DNA from: Trichuris trichiura | Lineage: Eukaryota; Nematoda; Enoplea; Trichinellida; Trichuridae | NCBI GenBank assembly: GCA_037903355.1 | Contig: JBAJFE010000025.1 | Span: 248,001-312,000, forward strand | DNA: 64,000 nucleotides | Direction of reading: 5' to 3' | In this document: in pieces, positions 12,313 through 24,641 of the stretch | Layout of the letters: the number at the start of each line of letters is the position of its first letter | How positions within the stretch are numbered: position 1 is the stretch's first letter | Notes under the pieces: model-generated | The model's input: the letters and a program-made list of their open reading frames with translations, nothing else | The model's database searches: none | What the model was told of the DNA's origin: nothing | Position numbers and translations under genes: made by a program

Positions 12313-13996
12313 TGTTCCCGTTTAACTCGTTCGTCAAGCCTTCAAGGCACCACTGAAAATACTGAATATATTTGCGGTTAACATTCAGAATATGCAGGTA
12401 CAAAAAGAATTAATAGCTTACTGGTACCGAAAACAGCCCTTTACGCTGCATATACAAAGGAATGCACCAGAGCAATGTTATACAAGCTTATAAAAAATGT
12501 TTGCTTGTGCCAGTTTATCTCAACCTTCCGCTTATTATGAATAGAATAAGCTTCTCAAAATTCTACGTAATGTAATAAGCATGACAGGATATTGCCCCCT
12601 TAAGTCGTCTCTAACCATCCCTTCTTCAACAATGCTTTAACTGTGAAACAACCATTTCAAAAGCTTCCGAAAGTGCCCTTTTTCCACCGTCAGCGTGTCG
12701 GTAGAGGGGGCTGCGTCAAAAGACAGTTTGTTCAATAGACTGCGTCAAGTTGTCGTTAGTGTAAGGCATTCACAGCACCGTTTTATTACTCTCGCATTCT
12801 TTTCTTCTACGTCAGCGAAAAAAATTATTGCACGGAAAAGAAGCAGAGTTTTTCTTGCTACAGACTTGAACGGTACTAAACTGCAGTGCACAACCTCACC
12901 GTCTTGTTAGTACAGGATGAGCAAACTAAAGTAGTGAAGGAATAACATTTCGAATTTAGAGGTTCTGCCAAGTTCAAAGAGTATTGAATTTAACAGAAAT
13001 CGCGCATGACAGTACATTCTATGCTAACGCCTACGCAGTTTATAAATTGCGCGGTCAAGCGGAAGAAGTAACAAAACTTGCCCCTATATTCTTCGTAATT
13101 TTACTAAATTTGTGTAAAGGCAGCGTTTTGTTTAAGCTGCTCCACCGAAACACTTTAAATGAAGGAAAAAGTTTACACATACTTGCACATCACTTTGCAG
13201 TATCGTGCTGTTATGGCGCATGTGATAGCGAAGTTGTCTAAACTCGAAGCAGTCATGCTAATGATCGGTTGTGTTCATTCTTGTCTACTTTAAGACGTTG
13301 GTATTCCCTTTCGCTTTTGCAAAGTTCGTTTTGCCGTAGCTGTCCTGAGCAATTCAACTACTGTAAGTTTCAGCCAAGGTGAATCAGTATTGTCTTGTTC
13401 TTGTTTTCTTTTGCCCCTCACGTCCCAATGTTGAGTTTAAGTAGTCGCTCAGCTGTTTACGTTCTACTGCCCAATAGAGTCTGCATTTCGTCAAGGCCCC
13501 CCTAATCCCTCTACTGCTGCCTTAACATTCGCTAGAGCGATCTTCCAACTCTTCCAGTTTCGTTCATCTGAAGTGATTGCCCCTATGTGCTTTGCCCGTT
13601 GGGATATCACTCCTGTCCTGCTGTTTCGTTCGAAGCGAGTTTTCTAGGGGCTCTCTTCACCCTGTTGTTTTCCTACCGCATGCCACCACTTCCTTGAAAA
13701 TCAATTTTTTATTTTCACTAAGTTAGACTGTCTGCGTTGTTTTCTGCAGAAAAAGGTGTACAGCGAATCGTTCTAGAATAAGGCTTAAACTCATCTACTC
13801 AACACTCTGAGCTTCTTTCAAATTGATAATGAATTTTAGGTTGAATTCGTCAGCTGCTCAGTTGAAAAGTAGCGTAAGATCTGTTTTAGGGTAATGTTAT
13901 GAATTCTTGCTTTTAAATAACCCTCTTGCGGAATAGGACGCGGGTTGCAAATTGTGTTTAAGAGAAATAATGTTTCTTACCTTTTATTTTCAGAAG
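12313..13996. other. divergent intergenic region between TRIC and TXNL1
   Basis: It should hold both promoters. At about 12660-12705 a AGCTTCCGAAAGTG ... CCACCGTCAGCGTG stretch resembles the core of the local foldback family. Two ORFs (12695-12910 and 12984-13241, +) lack any supporting features. From 13300 to 13950 the plus strand becomes pyrimidine-rich, as leaders and introns often do. Confidence 0.45.
13982..13993 (+). promoter_or_regulatory. splice acceptor just upstream of the TXNL1 start
   Basis: TTTTATTTTCAG ends three bases before the ATG. It is either the end of a 5'-UTR intron or a spliced-leader trans-splice site, a typical nematode arrangement. Sequence alone cannot separate the two. 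Confidence 0.55.
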
Positions 13997-15432
13997 ATGG
14001 CTATAAAAGAGATAACTTCAATGGCTCAGTTCAGATCGGAGTTGCAGTCGGCTGGCGATAAACTTGTCGTAGTCGACTTCTACGCCGAATGGTTTGTAAA
14101 CGTTTATTGTAGAGGTGTTCCGCTAAGGTCCGTTTACAGGTGCGGTCCGTGTAATCAAATGGCTCCATTCTTTTCCCGTATGGCTCGTCGGTTCACGCAT
14201 GCGGTGTTCTTAAAAGTCAACGTCAGCAATCTTCCGGCTGTTGCTGAAGCTGAGAATGTTTCTGGTTTGCCAACGTTTGCTTTCTACATCAGAAGCCGAA
14301 AAGTGGACTATGTTCGCGGTGCAAATCGAGATGAGTTGGAAAGAAAAATAGTGGCTTACGTTAAAGATTTCGACGAAGACACTGAATCGTGTATCGTTCC
14401 CGGCCAAGTATTATCTCTATTTCTTTTACTAAATTGATTACTTTTTCAACTGTTAGTGTACAGCTCGAATTGTATTTTTCATATGAGAGATAGGACGTAA
14501 ATGAAGCTAGGCCACCGTTGGTTGTAAGAGCATTTCCTTTATTGATGTGATGATTATAAACAGTTAAACCAGCGATTAAGCTAAAAATTCTACGAAAAGT
14601 TTTAGTTAAGATTGCTTAAATGCATCATGTTTAGGAGGACTTAATGATGTACGTGAATCCGAAGGATTGCGAGTGTTTGAACGAGAAAGACGATCATCCG
14701 TTTTCTCATTGTCTTTCCAAAAGTGAGGCATGGCTAGAATCGGACTGCGACGAACAAGTACTACTTCTCTCTATTAAATTTTAATCGTTGACTGATCCCA
14801 ATTGTAGCTGCTGATATTTATCAAGTTTCAAGAAATGGCGAAGTTGCATTCTTTCCGTATGAAAGGGAAAGACGGTAAAAAATGCAGCTGCGCAAGTTAC
14901 ATTGTAGCTTCTTTCTGAAAATTAAATTTTTACATAGGAATGGGGCCAAAACTTGTCAAAGTATTCATAAATTTGCCGCACTGCTTGGACTTCGATCGGG
15001 CTTTGAAACTTGAACCAACCGAAAGTTTCACGTAATAGATGCACTTCATTTCATGGGAATGCAATTGTTGGCTTTAGATTGTCTGAACAGCAGGCAGAGG
15101 ATGGAGAAGTAATCAATGTTCATTGCGTCAAGTATCAGAGCGTCCATTCACTACAGGTGAATAGAATCTTATATCTTTTGCATTGTCTTACGGTGGAATT
15201 ACAATACTCATACGATGGTTTGGCTTTTAAAAAGCATTTCCTATTTACAGTTTTTCGTGGTGAACAACCAGGCAGACTCAGAGACTACTCGTATTATGGA
15301 GTTAGGAATCTATGGCACTCCCGTGGATATTATGCGAATGGACGATTTCAAACGAGTAATACTTCTACGCATCTTCTTCGCTCTTTCTACATTTGTTTAA
15401 AGGTTGCCGGCAAGAAAGGAGAAGCTCACTAG
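13997..15432 (+). CDS. TXNL1: thioredoxin-like protein 1 (thioredoxin + PITH domain)
   Basis: Cytosolic thioredoxin that docks on the proteasome through its PITH domain. Exons 13997-14091, 14140-14407, 14635-14757, 14808-14874, 14938-15031, 15078-15156, 15251-15355 and 15403-15432 give 286 residues (human 289). Residues 1-105 are a thioredoxin fold: VVVDFYAEWCGPC restores the active site across intron 1, and SGLPTF carries the cis-proline. The PITH part reads NPKDCECLNEKDDHPFSHCL, FLESDCDEQ-like WLESDCDEQ, YGTPVDIMRMDDFKR and ends VAGKKGEAH, close to the human C-terminus. The start is chosen because it follows a strong acceptor and begins the conserved domain; an in-frame Met upstream at 13952 would lie in the presumed intron or leader. 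Confidence 0.96.
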
Positions 15433-15494
15433 TTTGGCGATCCAACGGAATCTAGAGAGAAAATACCATTTCCTACAGAGTCTAAGCAGAGAAC

Positions 15495-15500
15495 AATAAA
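15495..15500 (+). terminator. poly(A) signal of TXNL1
   Basis: AATAAA lies 63 bases past the TXNL1 stop. Confidence 0.65.
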
Positions 15501-15944
15501 TTATTGGGTTGAACAAACAGCCTTGTTTTTTTTTCACGTAATTCCATCTTAAAGCTGCAATGTAAATTTCACTTTGTGCGGATTAATTGCCTACCACGTC
15601 ATCCTTTCTTGCGCAAACGACTACTGTACAAATTCTACTTCGTATGCACTCAATATCAAAATCGTATTAAAGCAACAAAACTTTAAAACACTAATTCAAA
15701 ATTAATCAAAAAGAGCTCGTAGTTCTTTTGTGGTGATTACATCAGTCTTATAGGTATAAAACATCAACTGCATAGCTGAAGATAGAACAAAAGGATTCTT
15801 CAAAGCTCAAAAAAATTGCCGGTTCAAATTAATCTCGTAAAAGATTACGCGAGCAATGCATAGGTCGGTGCATACCTGATTAAAATTTTTAAAATCATTT
15901 TAAAGATATACTTTTCCCGGCGTGCTGTGACTTAAAGCAACCTG

Positions 15945-16612
15945 TTGCAATCTACCAATGAGAGGAGAAGGAACAATAATTGCTTGAATGTTTTACGGAA
16001 AAGAAAGTATTCTCAGTTCAGCGCATCAATGCAAAAAAACGAAAGACTGTTAAGAATTTGCAAAGTAATATTTCATTCGCTTAAAGAACGTCTTCAAATT
16101 AAAGTGAGTTACAAGACGTGCCAAAAAATATGGCTTACACATGGTTGGTACAAAGACGGAACAAAAAGAATTACCGACAAACGCAATCAACTAAGTAGAA
16201 CATATTTTTTAAACCATCGTACGCTTATAGAAGCCGTCGTTGAAACGTTGAACAGGTAGGTACTTTTTTCGCAAGCACCCAACAACATCGTTTCTGCGTA
16301 ATAACGATGGCTAAGGGCTGATGATCATTTAAGCTTTCGCACAACTAACAAAATGCACTTATTTTCAGTCCGTTTTCTACGCAAAGACAATTCTTGAAAC
16401 CATCCTGTGGAAGCTGGGGTATGCAAATAGGTGCTGTTATACTTGAACCTACAACCAAAACGATCTACTTCAACAAATTCCGCAAACCTATTGGCTACGT
16501 AATCATAAAAAGCAGTGTTGATGCAAGCAGGGTAAAAATATTCTGCTATGGATGCATAGCTGTAGTAGACTCGATGAATGGATTAGTAATGTCCTACCCC
16601 ATCATTTTGTGA
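15945..16612 (+). CDS. hypothetical two-exon protein, 184 residues
   Basis: Exons 15945-16255 and 16369-16612 join through a GT-AG intron (GTAGGTAC donor, ATTTTCAG acceptor) with matching phase. The product is unfamiliar: an Arg/Asn/Lys-rich N-terminal half (NERRRNNNCLNVLRKRKYSQ) and a C-terminal half with EPTTKTIYFNKFRKPIGYV. No domain, signal peptide or membrane segment stands out. Phase agreement alone happens by chance one time in three, so this is a weak call. Exons could be missing at either end. Confidence 0.3.
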
Positions 16613-17062
16613 AGAAATTAATTGCGGTAGTTTGCATGAATACACGCACACACGTTATTTGCCTGCACTCCCTCATAGGTATAGATATAATAAAATCTAG
16701 TTCATTTAAATACTAATGAAGTTTCGTTGGGAACAGGCTCGCATGCTTACGTCAACTTTCATCCAATGTTCTATTCAGCAAGGCAATTTGAAAGCAGTAC
16801 AATTAAAAGAAGTAAACTGGAGTGGAAAATAGCATTTTCGAAACTTTCCAAACTGCTCATGCTTGCTCGTTTGACGGGGTCAATTAAATAAAATGTTACA
16901 GAAAAAACTGAGTCTCTTTACAATAATCCTCACAGATAAGTTGTCACTTGGGTTACTTGCCATACCTGAGACAACAAGAGAATTCAGTGCATACCAAAGA
17001 ATCTAACTGAACGTTCAACTGCTCTTCATCGACTATTTCTTTTATTGAAGACATTTCCAGAA
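16613..17062. other. intergenic, no gene seen
   Basis: AT-rich, with no coherent ORF or splice-linked frames. Confidence 0.5.
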
Positions 17063-17442
17063 CTTTCGAAAGATAGGGTGTCTTTTAACAGGCTTAGGTT
17101 GTTTCACAGTTGGTCTTTTGGCTCACGGGTTTGGCCTGTTCGACGTACCTGTAAGTAAACTTCAAAGTGCCCTACTAACAAATGGATGAGCAAATTGTTA
17201 GAGAAAATACAAAACAATATGAATACCGTACGTTTCGGAACTGCTCTTGTTCCGTCGTCAGCAGTGTGAAGGAGAACTCTCGGAACCTCCTCACACTGTT
17301 GACAACGGAACAAGAGCAGTTCCGAAACGTACGGTATTCGAATTTTGTATTTTCTCTATCAATTTGCTCATCCATTCGTTGGTAAGGCACTTTGAAGTTT
17401 ACTTACAGATACGTCGAACAGGTCAAACCCGTGAATCTAAAG
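17063..17442. repeat. 380-bp palindromic foldback element, best copy of its family
   Basis: The left arm reads outward to inward: TTTCGAAAGATAGGGTGTC, CACGGGTTTGGCCTGTTCGA, TGTAAGTAAACTTCAAAGTG, CCCTACTAACAAATGGATGA, ACCGTACGTTTCGGAACTGC and CCGTCGTCAGCAGTGTGA. From about 17290 nearly the whole run returns as its reverse complement to 17440. Both strands show mirrored 67-71 codon ORFs that are by-products. A one-armed copy lies at 63672-63937 and end fragments at 32236 and 48226. No transposase is present. Confidence 0.88.
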
Positions 17443-18744
17443 ATCTACTCTGAAATTTCCAGAACTTGCAAATTCTAGCAACATCTGCAACGAGAAGCCT
17501 AATATCTAGTCAAATTTCTTACCTGTAAGTGCACGGTTACTAATAGTCCACCAGGAGGCTTTCCTTTGTACTGCAATCATACTTTCGGTAGGCTTTAGCC
17601 TTTGTCTGAAAGAGAACAACAAAATTAAAAACTAGTTCAGCTAAACAAAAGCCTACTGTTGTCCGGCGACGAATATGCGTTATGCTTTATGGGAAATGAC
17701 AACTGCGTCGGCTAATGATGATTAATGCACCTGCAACTTCGCTCCGTCTCTGCTCTTGCTGCCGCGCGTACCGTTATTGCGCTATCGCTGCAAACAGCCT
17801 TATTTGAACGAAGCTTGCGAAAGGGAGCAGCTTCTCGCTGTAAGCGCTATTATGTAATCGAGCTAACGTTAACAAATGGAAATGGCTGTTTCGAAACGTT
17901 TCTTCCAAAATCATTGGAAACGGAAGCACAACAGCGTGTCGCAATATGAAACAGCACAGACCTTTTACTATTAGAACAGCCGATATTCAAATCTCTTCTG
18001 TCCTTACCAGCACCAACACGTACAAACGTACGAGACAGAGCAAATCTTTTGCTAACAATACAATTAAATTTGGTTACGCAGTCAAACAGTACGGATATAA
18101 TTCTTTGAACTAAAATAAAATGCTTTCAATCAATCAAATTTTCTGCTGAAATAATTACGCCTTACGAAAATCGTACTCCCTGCTGAAGAACGTTAGAGAA
18201 GGATAAGCAAGTATACTTATCGTCTGTTACACTGCTAAACTTTAGATTACTGAAGTCTTTAAGAAATGATTTCAGGCGAATATGCAAAAAATAATATGAG
18301 CAACTGTTAATTTCATTTTTGTTCAACTAGCCCGTTCAGTGCTACTTAAGCTAGTTTAAAAGTTGAATTTATTGTCCAAACCACGCTGTTGCTGTATTTT
18401 TTAGTCGATGTCAGCCCTTCGATTGAGCTGATATTTTGTGTAGGTATACTTCCCAAGTGAATCCTTGTAGAACCCTTGAAAAATGTCACTGACGCAAATA
18501 TTTGAAAATCTTCAAAATATTCGTTGACTGTAAAATTTAATAACGACAATAGGCACATGCATTAGCGCAAGAGGCGTTAAAAATTTTACCGAAACGCACA
18601 AGTGCGAAACGTGCTGCACCAGAGGAAACCGGTGAATAATAATCATGGTCGGGTTGTACTGTACCTGATCCATTGTTCACAGTAAACATTTAAAAATTGG
18701 TCGTTTCTTTCGGTGAAAGCTGAGTCGTCTGGTCGCTTTACGAA
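17443..18744. other. intergenic upstream of the pocket-protein gene
   Basis: It should contain that gene's promoter. The ORFs at 17725-17949 and 18346-18558 show no family features. I see no other structure. Confidence 0.45.
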
Positions 18745-21700
18745 ATGGCAGATATAGAAGAGCATACGGAAGTATCTGAACTGGAAGAAGAGTTCATGAG
18801 CATTTGCAGGGAGCTTGAATTGAGTCCCGCCAAATCGGATATTGCTTGGAGAGGTTTCCAGGCAGTTCGGCGTCAATGTTTGATTGAGGTAAGCGAAAAG
18901 ATGTTTCCAACTTGTAGTTGTCACTTTCCTGAATAAATGGTCAACAATTTGGTGATATTTCAGACTCATCCGATGAAATGGCTCGCCTGCTCAGTTTACG
19001 TTGCTTGTTGGTTATGTCCGCATATGTCTCCTACGCCTTGTCATAAAGCATTGCCCACTGAAATCGTTCGGGTTTTTAAAATACCGCTACTCAGGTTCTT
19101 TTCAAACCTGAGAAAGTGGGTAGAGATGGCAAACATGAGTGGCCGCTGTCAGCATTTAGTAACTTCTGGGCAGCATTTCCACCTTGCCTGTTTTTCAAAA
19201 ATGCCAATATTTCAGGTTTCGAAAATGGAGAATAGCTTTGCTGTTTCGACCGTACTGTACGACAGATTTGCTTTCATATTCAGCAAAGTATTTGTCGGCG
19301 GCGAGAAAAAAAAGCGGACTAGCGGCAGGAAACGAGCAAAGAAAATCCGGTGAAAATTCGTGCCACTCTTCTTCGCTGCTTTATTATATTTTTTCGTAGA
19401 GTTGAGTCGGGAAATGGTGACTTCAACTTGGACAGTTTGAAGTCGTTCTGTTGGATCTTATATTCTACAATAAGAAGTGACTTAAAGGCGCTTGTTTTAA
19501 ATTTGTTTAACTTTTTGTTTTAAGAGCATGTTAATGGGACGTCGGACAATGTAATCCTTGGTTACTGCTTTCTGCTGTGCATGTTTGATACTATCATCCA
19601 CAATCTGGCGGAATCAGACAGAAAACATATGCTAGGTGAGGTCGCAACTGTAGGTCGTGCCAAAAAGTATGTTGAAGCCGGTTTGTCTCCTAGATCAAGA
19701 CATTTGTGAGATGTTGCGCGGGATGGATTTCATTCAGGCATTTTCGAATTATTGCGACGTCTCAGTGCTAGACGTCAAGTTCATTCGCGCTGAATGGTGG
19801 ACCCCAAGGGTGAAGCTATTAATTGAAGATCACGTCTTGACGGCCAATGCAGTCACTCTTCTTGGCTTACTTGATCATGACAATTTTACCGACAACCTGT
19901 AAGAAACTTAAAATTTTAAAAGATTAAGAATATGTAGAATGAAGATGTACCATAGCATGTTTTCTTTTCCAGGAACTCCATAAATGACATGTACCTTCAA
20001 ATGCTTTTACGGCGTGGCGATTTGGATGAACGAGTCTTCTTGGATCCTGTTGTGCGGATGCAGATCCTACCTGAATTGGGAAACGGTTGAAGCGTATGTT
20101 TCTTGAGTTTGATGAAAACGGGCGTATTTTAGATTACGAAATTGTTGAGTCAAGCATCGATGACCACGATAGTACGGACGAAGAATTCAATGACAGACTA
20201 AAGGAAGGCGATTGTCCGGTTTGTTTGTAAATCGGCATTGACTTTTGTAAATCCAGTTGTTGTTGTTTTAGACCACAGATCCTATTACTTTGACGCCACT
20301 GACGTACGATTATTCAAAGGATAGTCCAGCTGCAAAGGCATTTGGCGGTTCCATCGTTGAGATGAGCCGTTCAACAAATCCCGAAATCATCAGGCAGTCA
20401 ACGAACATATCCAACGTCGATTCTCTGAATTATTTCTTGCAAATCACCTTTGCGTTAGTGAAAGTTCCCTTGTTTTTCCACTCTTACCCAGAATTGATTG
20501 TAGTCAAGTCGCTCCGAACCCACTTACTTATATTTTTGATATTACAAAGCGCTTGGGCGACTTGTATGTGTCCGAAGTTATCAAAGTCGTAAGTATGCAC
20601 TATTGTTGCTTCCTGCTTACTAGAAGCTTTGAAGCAAATGCTTGAAAAAGAGTTCATAAACTATCTTTTTAGGACCCAAAAGAGAGTGAATCAAAGGGTT
20701 TTGTACGGACCGAAAAGTGTACTGCCCAACTCCACCGACAGTACATCGACTCATTGTTTGTCCGTCTTTTGACTAAGCTTGTGCGCTTTGAAAGGGCTCG
20801 TTGCTCTCTGCTGGAACTGACGGCATATACTTACATTGTTAAGCGAATACGTTTACTCAGCAAAATTGTTTGCAGGAAAGCATTGTTCAAGATGAATTTG
20901 TACGATCCCTTTATGGTAACTGCATTGAAGTTGTCCACTTTTCGTACAATCCGACTCGGTTAGTTCGTAGCGGATGTTTGCTCCTTTTCATATCATGCTG
21001 TTGCGCAGGCTGTTTCCATGGGCACTGGATCACGTTATCAAACTGGGCGCTTTCAACTATTTCAAAATGATTGAAATTATAATAAAAATCGAGCCAGAAT
21101 TCAGCAGAGAAATGATAAAGCAGTTGAATCGAGTAATGATCATCGGACAACGCGTACTTACTTTCGTTGTGCTATATAAGTGTGCTTGCAGATCGAGGAA
21201 CGAGTTCTTGAAGAATTAGCTTGGGTTGAAGGCTCCGTCTTTTGGCTTTACAAAGAAGGATTCACAATACCAAGTGCCCTTGAGGTTTGCCATAAAATTG
21301 CCTATTATTTGGTTGTTGGCCAATTTTTCTTTTCCCGCCTGAACAATTGGTGCTTCATTGCCATTGGACGTTGTTTCAGATCAATCTTTCTACACCTCGT
21401 ATAACTCACTACTACCGACCAAAACGCGGACAAATACCAGTATTCAGTCACAGGGACGGACCTTGTGAGTTTCCTTTTCCTCATTGTGTTTTCTAGAAAA
21501 CAACTCCGGCTGTACTTGTTTACAAATGATATTCTTTTAAGCGCAACGTTTTTCCGTAAATCAAGGAACACCACCGAAGAGTGCTTGCCGAAGGTTGAAT
21601 CTCGACAACGTGAGCTCATGTATTCGCCTTAATACCACTTGTCAAGGCAAAGGGAGTGGTAATGCTTTTTCACTTCCAAACTGACCATCTCTAAATGGTA

Positions 21701-23209
21701 TCGTTAATTAGCGGATAGCGTGATCAAGATCAGCTCCATAAGTCTTCCTCGGGGAAAGTTGATTCCCAAATCGCCCGTTAAACTTGAAGCATCAACGACA
21801 ACCACAACGAATACTTTAGTGCTGTCCAAGAAGTCTCCAGAAGGAGCAGTAACAGGTCGTACCGTCATGCTTCTGGGTACGGTTACTCGTTCTATCATGA
21901 CATTATTCATCAAAAAGGTGCGTCTAACAAAGATAGCAGTGCGAGCAATGCTCCATTGTGTTTCTATTCTTTCATAGGTGTACCATCTTGCCGCTGTTCG
22001 CTTGAACTATCTTTGCGAACGCTTCCGCGCCAGTGAGCCAGTGAAGCTGCAAACATGGGCATTATTCGAACGGATCGTGATGACGCACACAGAAATTTTC
22101 AAAGGACGACATGTTGATCAGATCATAATCTGCTGTCTCTTTCTTACGACCAAAGTTAGCGTACGGAGCAGATTTTTAAAAAAATTACACTTTCCAAACT
22201 TCAGGTGATGCGACGCGAAGTATCTTTTCGGGATATATTGTTCTGTTATCGTTTCCAGCCGCAAGCGCACAGCGATGTGAGCTTGTTAAAAAAAGAAAAT
22301 TGACGTTTGTTTAACATTTTTTGCAATAGATATACCGACAAGTGCTTATGGATCCGGTGACCAAGAAGGGCGAAAATGATCAAGGGGATCCTGATTGTAA
22401 GGACTTTCCTTCGCATTATTTTTCCGCTTTGTTTTTACTCTTACCGGACGTTAAAATATATGCCGATTTTTTATTCAGTCAAAAAGATTACTACAGATGA
22501 TAAATTTTCATGTAAAGAGGATTGAAAATAGGTTCTGAAGGTAAAACATTAACTAAGCTGACTGCCTTTTTAAGCCATCGAACACTCCATCGAAAAAGTA
22601 TACGACGATATTACGCGTTTTTACAACGTCATATTTTATCCACTGGTCGAGGAAGACATTAAAGCAATGTTCACACCGGAAACTGATAAGGTATTTTTAT
22701 CATGTTCTATGTAACTGCATGTTGACATTTACAAAACAATTTTTTAACAAAAGTGTACCTTGTCATTGTGTTCTTGTAGCATTCAAATACTCCTTCGTCG
22801 CCAATTCCGTCGTTGAAGACTTCTGGCAGCTTCCGAAAAGCTATTTCGAAGGGAATTTATTTGTCCCCTTTAAAACCAGCTGGTTCGCCTGGTGGCACCA
22901 TTCGTCCGATACGATACAGCGTCGAGCGTAGCCCAGTCAAGGTGACTATCGACCTTGCTGCAATAGGTTAATGTGTGAGCGCGAAATGCTGACACCTTTT
23001 AGGAACTGCGTGCTATAAATAACGTTGTGGAAACAACGGCAGATCGTATCAACGAACGAACAATGTCTACACACGTTGGTCTAGCACGTGTACCTTCGTG
23101 CAGACGTATGCTGTTTGGTCCGTATAGAGGTGGTACGTCGCAGAACAATGCCCATCAACAAGTGCACAGAAAAATCCAGCAATTCCATGTCGGCGGAGTG
23201 AAACAATAG
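18745..23209 (+). CDS. retinoblastoma-family pocket protein, p107/p130-like
   Basis: Cell-cycle repressor that binds E2F/DP and chromatin partners. Twenty-four exons join in phase to 1016 residues (human p107 is 1068): 18745-18888, 18964-19158, 19216-19349, 19400-19476, 19525-19635, 19694-19898, 19973-20085, 20133-20218, 20272-20453, 20492-20588, 20673-20837, 20876-20958, 21009-21132, 21192-21284, 21380-21464, 21542-21658, 21712-21917, 21978-22154, 22205-22276, 22330-22396, 22479-22511, 22575-22690, 22780-22941, 23003-23209. The N-terminal fold has WLACSVYVAC and NSFAVSTVLYDRF. The A box runs from LTPLTYDYSK through EVVHFSYNP, KMIEIIIKIEPEF and IEERVLEELAW. A Ser/Thr-Pro-rich spacer follows. 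The B box opens KKVYHLAAVRL and includes RHVDQIIICCLF and FCYRFQPQAHSDIYRQV. The tail keeps ISKGIYLSPLK and IRYSVERSPVK. The boundary near 20837-20876 is the least certain. It would correspond to worm lin-35. Confidence 0.95.
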
Positions 23210-24641
23210 TACCGAAAATATATTCCGTCTATGAGAGGTCGAGACGAAATCGCAGTTGCACCGATTTCCATTTTTTCATTTGCATTTAAGTACCATCGCA
23301 GGTTAAATGTTCAACTTATTTTTCCGCAGTAATGTTTCTACCACCAACCATGTATGGTCGTTTAGCAAAACTTAAATAGGTCTGTTTTGCGTCTAAACTT
23401 TATATCAGTATGTCTCTGCATGCCCTTTCATTATCTCTTTCTGTATGAGATTGAAACGGTCAGGAATTGTATGCCTCTACGTGTGCACAACAATGAGCAA
23501 TCAATTGGCCCTCTTCCTTTCAACAGAGGAAACGTTTTTGTTCTTTATGTGCTTTTAAATTATCTGCTTCTATTATAGCCAATAATTAAGAAAACTTGGT
23601 TTACGTTTTTAAATTGTTTCTATACGCTAGTGTCGTGATCTTGCGTGCAGATCGCTAATGGCAAATGTTCATATTAAAACAAAATAAAAAGCAGTGAAGT
23701 GCGGTGTCGTTAAAATTGATGGAACAAAAGCGGACACTTAAACCGTGAAGTTACAGTTTCAATGCATTGCCCTTTTTCAGGTTTCAGCAAGTTCATGCAA
23801 ATGTTCTCTTTTACCGACAATGGCATTCTTTCTTAAATGATTCATATTATTAAACTATAACGCGGAGCTGACATTTACTGTGGATCCTATTTTAGTTTAT
23901 ACTCTGTTTACAGACGTTTACTGCTAGCCCATTGTTTGTTGCCAGTTAGAACAAAACATTTCGCAATAACGTTGTTTTATTAAGTTATAAAAACTTTTCA
24001 ACTAAATTTACTTTAAGTACGATTTCAATTAAATGAAAAATAAACGGTACATATGCAAGAAACATTTTCACTAACCTTCTACCAGCTTAACATTCTGCAA
24101 CGTGTACGATCACCAGACAGTATAACTGTGTGAACCTTCGAAACCATTGACTAAGTAGCCACTTTTATTAGCCATAATTTTTAAAGCCATCGGTCTGCAA
24201 TTTACAATAATGAATAAATACGTGATCCGATCGAAATAGGCTAAAATCTGCTTATGACAGTAAATTCCAACAATGCGTAATATGATTTCTGGGAAAATTT
24301 TCTTCTCAAGGCATAACTGGGTCACTGCGGAAAGCAATGCCAATTCCAATTGGTCTACTTATGAAAACAATTTTACAAAGTGAATTCCAGAGCTTAATTG
24401 TTTCTTTTAATTAACTAAAAGACTGAACTGTCAATATCAAAAAACAAAGCGTCAGTTAGTTTTCTAAGATAGAGATTTACAGGCTATGCATCTAAGAAAA
24501 CGTGAATAAATAAAATGTGTGGCAAATCGAAAAGAAAGGACTTTGTTGCCACAGAATTTGCAAAGTAGATTTCATTCATCGACAACAGATTACAATAACA
24601 GTATCAGTTCATGTTGGCATTAAGTAGTCGCTTCCATCTTA
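23210..24641. other. convergent 3' region of the pocket-protein and IFT88 genes
   Basis: 3' UTRs are expected here. The first plus-strand AATAAA I see after the stop is at 23683-23688, about 470 bases down. The ORFs at 23387-23578 (+) and 24110-24349 (-) have no support. Confidence 0.45.

Noticed and set aside
17104..17453. Four overlapping 67-71 codon ORFs on both strands
   Set aside because: They are mirror images produced by the palindromic element; no evidence of selection or expression signals.
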